Below, piece by piece: positions 54,101 through 63,100 of a DNA stretch of 64,000 bases (positions are counted from its first letter, which is position 1; the number at the start of each line of letters is the position of its first letter). The position numbers and the translations under genes were made by a program. The stretch is from Semisulcospira habei. Lineage: Eukaryota > Mollusca > Gastropoda > Semisulcospiridae. The notes beneath the pieces are model-generated. The model had not been told where the DNA came from and ran no database searches. It worked only from the letters and a program-made list of their open reading frames with translations. The stretch spans positions 129,703,726 through 129,767,725 of the forward strand of contig BTPG01000005.1 in assembly GCA_036245525.1 (NCBI GenBank), read 5' to 3'.

Positions 54101-57100
54101 TATACAATATAAGTTATTGGTCGGAGGGGTATGCTACTCGGACCTTGTAGGCCTGAGGGAGGTCAAAGGAAACGTACCCCGAAGGCCTGATGGGTACAAT
54201 GGTTCCTTTGACCTCCCGAAGGCCTACAAGGGTCCGTGCAGCGAATCCCTCTGACGTATTTGTTTTCATTCCTCCACTATTTTCATAAAAGAAATCAAGA
54301 AAACATCTTGCGACCTGGATCATGCCAGACATGACTGACGTCAAAGGAATATACATTTATGAATAGACTTATGACGTAATTTAAAATTTGTCATGACGTT
54401 GCCGTCTCCAGTACCGAGTGTGCTTATTGTTTCGAACAACACTAAGTAACTTTGTACTTTAGAACGTATGGCGATCTTTTTAGAACAAAACAGGCGTCCA
54501 AGATGCGTCATCGAGAGGCCTACAAAACATCTGCCATTTTTCGCTGCAGGGTTTTTTATATCACGGTCACAAGGTACGGTTTGCGCTAAAGTGACTGGTT
54601 ATGTGACATAGGGAGGAAAACAAATAAGGATATATTGCTGGCCTTCCAATTAAATCATTTATTTTATAATCTTCAATTATGTTAAAATGTTCTTTCCTGT
54701 AAGATTTTAACTTTAGACAGATGAACAGTTTTGTAGAGCTTGATCCCCGTGTGCATGCAGCTATCAGTACTGTAAACAGTACCAGTGGCTGGATGCTCAA
54801 TGGATTTATACCATGCAAAGCTATATCTCACATCGACAAGATGGAGGCGTTTTCTGTGTGTGACCCTGTAATTGTTGTTTACAGGCTCAGGGTTTCACTG
54901 GTGAGATGCAGGACGTCCTGATGAAAATTAACGACCTTGACAATCAACTCATCACCTCTAAACCTGTCGGTGGACTTCCCGAGACAGCCAAGGAACAACT
55001 GGAAAAATTCATGGTGAGTCAGAACTGTTTGGTCCTGGCATCTTCATTGTAAGAAAAGAAGAGAAGTGACTCGGATCTGTATTGAAGGAAGGTAGTAATG
55101 ATGGTAGACAGATCGTGGCTCATACCCAGTAAGCGAAAGGTCATTGGGCTGACATCAATCCCTGTTGACTGCACACACGGGCCAACAGTGGCTGACGTCA
55201 GACCAATGACCTTTCATATATTGGTTGTGTATGGGCCGACAGTGGTGGATGTCGGCCCAGTGACCTCTTGTGCAGTGGGTGGTTTTTGTACAAGTACTGC
55301 ATTTAGAATGCGCAAGTTTGGAGAGAGTAGTACAGCCTCTGTTGGAGGGATACCATGCTCCATTATGTCCAGTCAACAGAGTGTGTGTAGAAAGACAGCC
55401 AAATAAGACCAGTAAATTAATTTTGTTATCAATGATTGCTGTGGTTTGTGTATGCAGGAGGTGTATGGAACGCTCAAGCGTCTGGAGCCAGAAGTGGAGA
55501 GCCTGAAAGCCATGGGAGACAAGCTGGGCAGCAAGAGTAAGAGACCTGCACTGGCCAACATCACCCAGAACTTGCAGAACCTGCAGCAGCGATGGGACCA
55601 TGTCCGGAATCGCGCTGACGACAGAAAGGTGAGATGGAAGTTCATCGTTGTTTCACATGTGATGGAAAATTCAGTGTTTACAAATATGTGTGCTGGTTGT
55701 GATTTTGGACTTTATGGCGGATCCACTGTCCAACACACATGAAACATAGTCCCCTAAAGATAACATAAGATGATAGCTCATTGACAGGTGTACAGATATA
55801 TTAGTAGTCACAGGCAAGGGCATTATTTTGACTTGACCTTTTTTGTCAGCGACTCTCACGTACACTTTGACTTCGTTTTCCATGAGCAGAAGAAGCTTGA
55901 GGATGCAGTGAACCTTGCCGGAAACTTCCACGGTGAGCTCAACAAATTCATTGCCTGGCTGACTGACACAGAGAAAACACTCAACAATCTCCAGCCAGTC
56001 AGCCGCCTGGTTGACCACGTGGCTTCCCAGATTGAGGATCACAGAGTGAGTTAACAGTTGTTTACTTCTAATGCCCAAAGGTAAAAATCTCTAAGTTTGG
56101 AGTTTTAATCTGAAGTCAGCAACAGTCCGTGGACCCATGACAGCCACAGTGGGCCTGCGCACAGCTGTGTGCGGGCCCACTGCAGCCAGCGTGGGCCCAA
56201 AGGTATTTTGCTACTGGGGAAGGTTCAGAAGCCTTACCGACCATAAAAGGGATGGTGTCGGAATACCTTGGTGCCTTGATACACCAAGCTATTCTGACAA
56301 CACCATGAAGTGTCATGGTTGACCAGTCTCCTGTTGTTTATCAGGGATCAAAGGGTTAAGCCAGAATACTGTAATGGCAGGCAAGAGTGTTGCTGCCATT
56401 TGTTCATCTTTAAAATAATGGATGGAATGACCCGATTTTCACTCAAAAGCACATCGCATCTTCAATTTCTGTTACAAAGTCTCAAAAGATATTTGTTTCT
56501 TACTGTGCAGATTCTCCAGAAAGACATCAGCCAGCACCGGGAGCAGATGGTAGCGTTGGACAAGATGGGCACACACCTGAAGTACTTCAGTCAGAAGCAG
56601 GACGTCATCCTCATCAAAAACCTTCTGTCTAGCGTGCAGCACCGCTGGGAGAAAATCGTCTCACGCAGCGCCGAGCGCACTCGCCATTTAGAACGTGGAT
56701 ACAAGGAGGCGAAGCAGGTGAGTGCAGTGTTGGCTTAACTCCATCATGCACGCAGACACTGATGCAATAACCCTTTTCATTCTGATACACTACTGCTAGA
56801 AATTAATCTATGATAGTTCAAGGGTGGTGCCAGAACAGCTTGGTGCCTAAGGCACCAAGCTGTTCTGGCATCACCCTTGAACTAAAATAGTTTATCTATT
56901 TCCTGATCTGTAATGTAGCCTTCATAGGACAATAAGCAAATTTTACAAAATCAGCCTCAGCTTTAATAGGATGAACAGTACCGGTGGCTACATGCACAAG
57001 GAACCTTTGTTTCTCAGATTCTATCAGACTAATGCACATACAGTGAAACCTGTTATTTAATTGGAGATCATATGATACTAAAGACCATCAATTAGATGAC

Positions 57101-60100
57101 TCAAGTCACCTAAATGATCGTCTTTAATGACAGGTAAGACTAATTTGTCATGCAAATAAGGTGTTCGTTCAAAATAAGTTCTGCTGTACTAGATAGGAAA
57201 GTATCAATCGGTATCAGGTAATGGTTAGATTTGATGAATGCCATTTGTTGAGATAAAGGTATTTATTGAAAAAAATATCTCAAGTTGTTAAAATGGAAAA
57301 TGTGATAGTAGGTATGATGTGAATTTTTGCTGATCAACAATCTTTTCCACACTGAAAAGAATATAAATGTGTATTTATGAAGGTGATGTGTCTTTTTTCT
57401 AGTTCCACGACACATGGAAAGATCTCATCACATGGCTGGTAGAAGCCGAGAAGGCACTCGAGTCAGAGACGACCATCGGCAATGACCCAGAGAAAATCAA
57501 AGCACAGATCAGCAAACACAAGGTACAGTGTCATTCAGCGTTCATTCTACACTTTTGATTTAACTCGTTCAGCCCGACGCAAGTATTTCCCAAATTTTGG
57601 AGGCGTCATCTAACAACTATGCGTCTGTTGCAGGAGATTGATCGACCATGATAATTCAAGAGTAGTGCCAGATTAGTTTGGCGCCTGTTCTTTTATGAAT
57701 GGGTTAAAACTAGATGATGAAATTTAAAAGGACATCACAATGAGGAGAAGATGGATGTTCGAGATGTGTTGCATTTCAGATACATGCTCGCTTTATGTTG
57801 ATTGTCAGGATGCAGTATGTCTGAAATGAGTTTACCCCTGTCAAGCTATGTAGGTGAGTGGGTATCTGTAGGCAAGTGTGTTGGTGGTGGGATGGGGGAC
57901 TAACAGAACAGGACCAACATAGCCACATAGATTTTATGCATTTTAAAGAAAAACTGGCACTGCCCTTAAACTATACTGACCAGTCCATATTTTTTAGGGG
58001 CGTCTGAAGCATTAATATATAAAACATCTCTCTGTTGTTCCAGAGTTCAAGGGTAGTTCTAGATTAGCTTGACGCCTTCCCAGGCACCAAACTGATCTGG
58101 CACTACCCTTGAACTGTCATCTTTGGCTGTTTTGACCCCTATCTTGCTGTTGTTTCAGGAGTTCCAGAGGCGCCTGGGATCCAAGCAGCCAACGTACGAT
58201 GGTGTGAACAAGTCGGGCCGCACACTGAAAGAGAAATGCCCATCTGATGACGTGCCCACCATCCAGGCCATGCTGACAGAACTCAAATCACGCTGGAACT
58301 CAGTCTGCAGCAAGTCTGTCGACAGGTAGGTTCACTGCCAGTGGACGCACATTGTATTTTTGAAGTCATCATCCATTCAGCGTCAAAACAAAAATCCCCA
58401 GCCATTAAAGGAGCATCAATACACATTGCCTTTAGCAATGCCTTGGGGCGTTATTATTATTATTATTATTATTATAGATCCTCTAGAGCTCCCGCAACTG
58501 CGGGGGCTTATGAGGATCTATACCTCTTGCAGTTGGTAGCATTATTTTTTGTTTAGCGGTCAAGGGGTTAAAGTTAACATTGAGCTGTATAAGGCTGATA
58601 TTCCGCAGTTGAACAGTTTTCCTACAACCTCCAGATTATACCATCAAGCAAAATGCTGATCAATAAAGGTGACTGTGAAGCGCGTAAAATGCAGAGAATA
58701 ATCATCACTTTCTTCGTTTAGTTATTCTACACAGTTGAGCAGGGAAAAAAACCCACATGTACACATAACTGCATGCCCTTTCCGTCGTCGGTTGCGGTCA
58801 AGGGATTAAATAGAAAGATAGGCTTCAAACATGTCACGTTTCTTTCTGTCCGTACAGACAACGCAAGCTGGAGGAGGGTCTGTTGCTGTCTGGCCAGTTT
58901 AACGAGGCTCTTGAGGCCTTGCTGGAGTGGCTGGCCAAGGTGGAACCATCCCTGGCTGACGACACACCCGTGCATGGAGACCTCGACACCGTCAACAGTT
59001 TTATGGAAACACACAAGGTTCGTTTGTCTGTTACAGGGGAACCAGTTTTGAGCAACCAATCTTATAACAGATCACCGATTATTAACCCCGTTCAGTGCCT
59101 TTTGACGGAAACTGTCTCTGCAATCTTCATCAATTCAACATCAACAAGCCCTATCTGTCATAGGAACATGGCTTCAAAGTGGTATCAGCAAGAGGTTTAG
59201 ATCCTCATGAGCCCCCGCAACTGCGGGGGCTCATGAGGATCTAAACCTCTTGCAGTTGCGTGTGTTCAAATTTTCCCAGCACTGAACGGGTTAAAAGAAC
59301 ATCATTTAGGTGACTTAAGCACCTAAATGATGGTCTTTAATGACAGGGGACACTTTTTGTCCTTTTTGACTCTTGTTGAGAGAGCATCTGTCTTTTAAAA
59401 CCACTTTATTCCATCAAAAAAACAGAGCAGTCAAATGGACTTGCACATCATTTGCAGATCAGACATAGGTGTTCTGTGTAATTGCAGTTCTTGTTAATTT
59501 GTGCTATTCCTTCTACAGGCATTCCAGCAAGAACTTGGGCCCAGAGCGACAACTGTGGCATTTGTGCAGAAGTCGGCTAAAGAAATGATCAACAAGGCAG
59601 AGGGAGACACATCCAACCTTCAGTCTGATCTTATCGAGCTGAATTCGGCCTGGGATCGCGTCTGCAAGCTGAGCGTCAGCAAACAGGAGCGCCTGGAGCA
59701 AGCACAGAAACTGGTTAGTGCAAGCAGAGTGAATTGTGTGCTGGTCAACTGTTCATTTGGGACGTTACAGCCTAAAGCCCAGAATTGCTGACTGTTTCAA
59801 GAGACCTGCTTTAGGCAGTAAATGGTTAACCCTTCTTCGTCCTGAAACACTCCTGCTTGAAATTAATTTGATTATCAGAGTTCAAGGGTGGTGCCAGAAT
59901 AGCTTGGCACCTCAGGTGCCAAGCTATTCTGGCACCACCCTTGAACTAAAATGGTTGCTCTATCACCAAATATGTAATGTAGCCCTCATGGGACAATAAA
60001 GAATTTGTTTTTAAATCGGCCTCAGGACGTAATGGGTTAGTAGTTTGCAATATCTCCTGTGTAAATGTTTCTTAGCATGTATTATAGTGATGTAGCACAA

Positions 60101-63100
60101 AGGGCTAACTTACATTATGAATTTTGAATGTGGTAAAATGAAAGACTTTTCTGCTCTAGCTCCCTTGCACGTCAGAGAGTCCCCCAACATATACCATATG
60201 CAATAGAAAACCTCTGTTGCTTGTGCCTACTCACATTGATTGTGAAAAGAAGGGTAGAAAGGTCTTAGTTGAGGCAAGACAACACTGAGAACGTTTTATC
60301 AGCAAATTTTTGCAATCAAACCCCACCATAGAGCAGCTCATTTTAGCAGTGCCAAGCCCTGATTTTATCAGTGTGTTGGTTTAGTTTTTGTTATATGTTA
60401 GCCGTAGAATGACATATTATGCTTGTCGCGTTCCCAGGCTGAGGAGTTCCACAAGAAGGCCCATCAGTTGCTGGACTGGCTGTCAGACGCTGAGCGCCAG
60501 CTGCGCTACAAGGGACCCATTCCTGATGAAGAACCGCTCATACTGCAGCAAATGGAAGAACACAAGGTAGGAAGATTGGCGAGTTGGGATAGTTTGACGA
60601 GAGTTCCTGATGAGAGGAGAAGTGCCAAAAAAGGAATTATTCACAATCCTGTAGTCTTATAAGTCATTCTTCTTCGAATGTAGTGTGTGCTAAACTTGTT
60701 CCCATCTCACAGATTGATCATGATAGCTCAAGGGTGGTGCCAGAAATGATCAAATATCATGGGGCCTATGATAGTTTAGGGGTGATGCCTGAATAGCTTG
60801 GCGCCTAGAAGCACCAAGCTATTCTGGCATTACCCATAAACTGTCGAGGTCAATCATATCTTGTTTTGATTTTGTCAAAGCCATTCACCATCTAGTGAGG
60901 TCTTATGTAACAATAAAGACTGTGTGGGAGACAGATCAGCAAGGATAGTTGAAGGGCATCTCCATTGCCAAGCTAATCTGGGACTGTCCAGCCCATCTGT
61001 CCATGTGGCATCTTAAAGGTGAACGCATTATGTTGTCTTAAATTTGAGTATGAATGTGTTTTCTTTTGTGTTTTTTTTCAGAAATTTGAGGAGTCTCTGC
61101 TGCGTCAGGAGGCCAACCTTCGAGAGACACTGAACATCGGACAGGACATAATGAAGAGATGTCACCCTGATGCTGTGCCCACCATGAAACAGTGGCTAGC
61201 TGTGCTACGCACAAGATGGGAAGATGTCAGTACATTTTATTTTGTCACAAAACTGGGACATTTTGATGAGCAAAAGCTCCTAGGTCCAATGTCAGCCTTA
61301 GCTGACCCGCACACATATGTGCATGGGTTACCTAAGTCTGACATCGGCTAAAGGACCTTTTGCTTTCTTTATTATCTTCCAAGACAACTGTGGTATGGTT
61401 TGACCGTAAGCGTCGGATTAGCTTCATGGAGCTGCTGACCATCAAGGCATCAATCTCAGGCTGACTAAAAAGGTTGTACAAAGCAATTTTTGACCATTTC
61501 TTTTTATTCCAGTTGACAGCACAGGGTCGGCAGCGCATGCAACGGTTGACAACTGGCCTGAGCGACCTGCGGCTGGGCAACCAGCTACTGGAGGAGCTGC
61601 TGGCCTGGCTGAATGGTGCGGAGGTCACGTTGATGGATCTCAACCAGCAACCAATACCCGAAGACATGGCTGTCATCCAGCAGTTGTTAAAAGAACATCA
61701 GGTACAGAGATAGTTCTGAACACAGATGTAATTGTGAAAGTTAGCAGACTCACAACAAAAACAAAAAAAATTCTATATTTTGAATGCAGAAACTCAAAGC
61801 CTTCATTTAGGTATGTAGCAAAATGGAAATGTCATATCTAGACTGTAAGAAAACCATCAAAAACGTTCCAACAATTAAAAAAAAAATAATTCTCAAAGTA
61901 ATCAGGAGATTACATGCCAGGACAGATTGACCACAATAGTTCAAGCATGGTGCCAGAATAGCTTTGTGCCAAGCTATTCTGGCATCACCCTTGAAATATC
62001 GTGTTTAAAAGCCTTACTCTGTTGAAAAGTATCAATGACTAATGATGTGGATACTTGTTCTCACAGGACTTCCAAAACGAAATGTCAACCAAGCAGCCTG
62101 ACGTGGACCGCCTGATCAAAGCGGACAAGCGTCGTACCTCCTCTCTCTCACAGGAGCCTGCCTCGCAGATCCCAGTCATGAAGGGCGGACTTCAGACTCC
62201 AAGGAAAATACCTGTCAGGTGAGACATGGTGGCTGTTGATCAGTATCAAGACATGGATCACAACAGCTTGTGTAAAATTGATATAATAAATAAGTATGAA
62301 AGAAACAGTGCTGAATAACAAGAACAAAACAGTCTGATGTGTTTTGTCATTATTCAAAAACATGTTTATTTTTTTCTGTGTGTTACTGCAGAACATGTCT
62401 GCATGATCACCCTTATGAGAGACCACCTGTCGTTCATCATTCAGGTGGCTGTAGCCACCTGGTCTTTAACCCTTTGGGTATTGGTAGCGGTTTTAGTCAC
62501 GATGATTCTGACAGGAATCATCGTGACTAAAACCGCTACGGACACCCAAAGGGTTAATGACCAGTGACACATTTTGCTGTTGAAGACTGCCCCCTTCCTG
62601 TGTGGACCCACACCTTTCCCCTGTTTCCTTTTCAAGACTCAGCACTGTTTTATGATCTCATTTTATCTCCCACAGAGTTGGTGCGAATGGTCGCAACACA
62701 CCAGACAGATTTGGACGGACAACTCCGGATCACTTTGGCCGACGAACACCCGACCACTACAGCACACCTGGCCGGCGCACCCCTGATGCATCAGGTCGAC
62801 GCACACCGGAGCCTCAGTTCCGCAACCCTCGCGTGGGAGCGCTGTTCAACAAATGGCGTAATGTGTGGCTGATGGCCATGGAGAGACAGAGGAGACTGCA
62901 GGACGCTTTGGACTATTTGAATGAGGTGGGCACATACTAAATATGCTTGAAATGTGTTTAAATCTCGCTGTTTCGGTGTAACAGCTTGTTATAGTGTTTC
63001 CATGGGAAATGTTTAATGGTCTGTTATACGACATAGTAGGCTGCAACACTCTCAGTAATAGAGACTCACATAAGTTGGCTTGATCGTTAGTACACACTGA

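Noticed and set aside
480..61701. Beta-spectrin, dystrophin or nesprin as the rod gene
   Set aside because: The WRKRY-EF-hand module directly after the rod, the interrupted last repeat and the more than 22-unit rod fit spectraplakins; a PH domain, WW-ZZ module or KASH end would be needed for the others.
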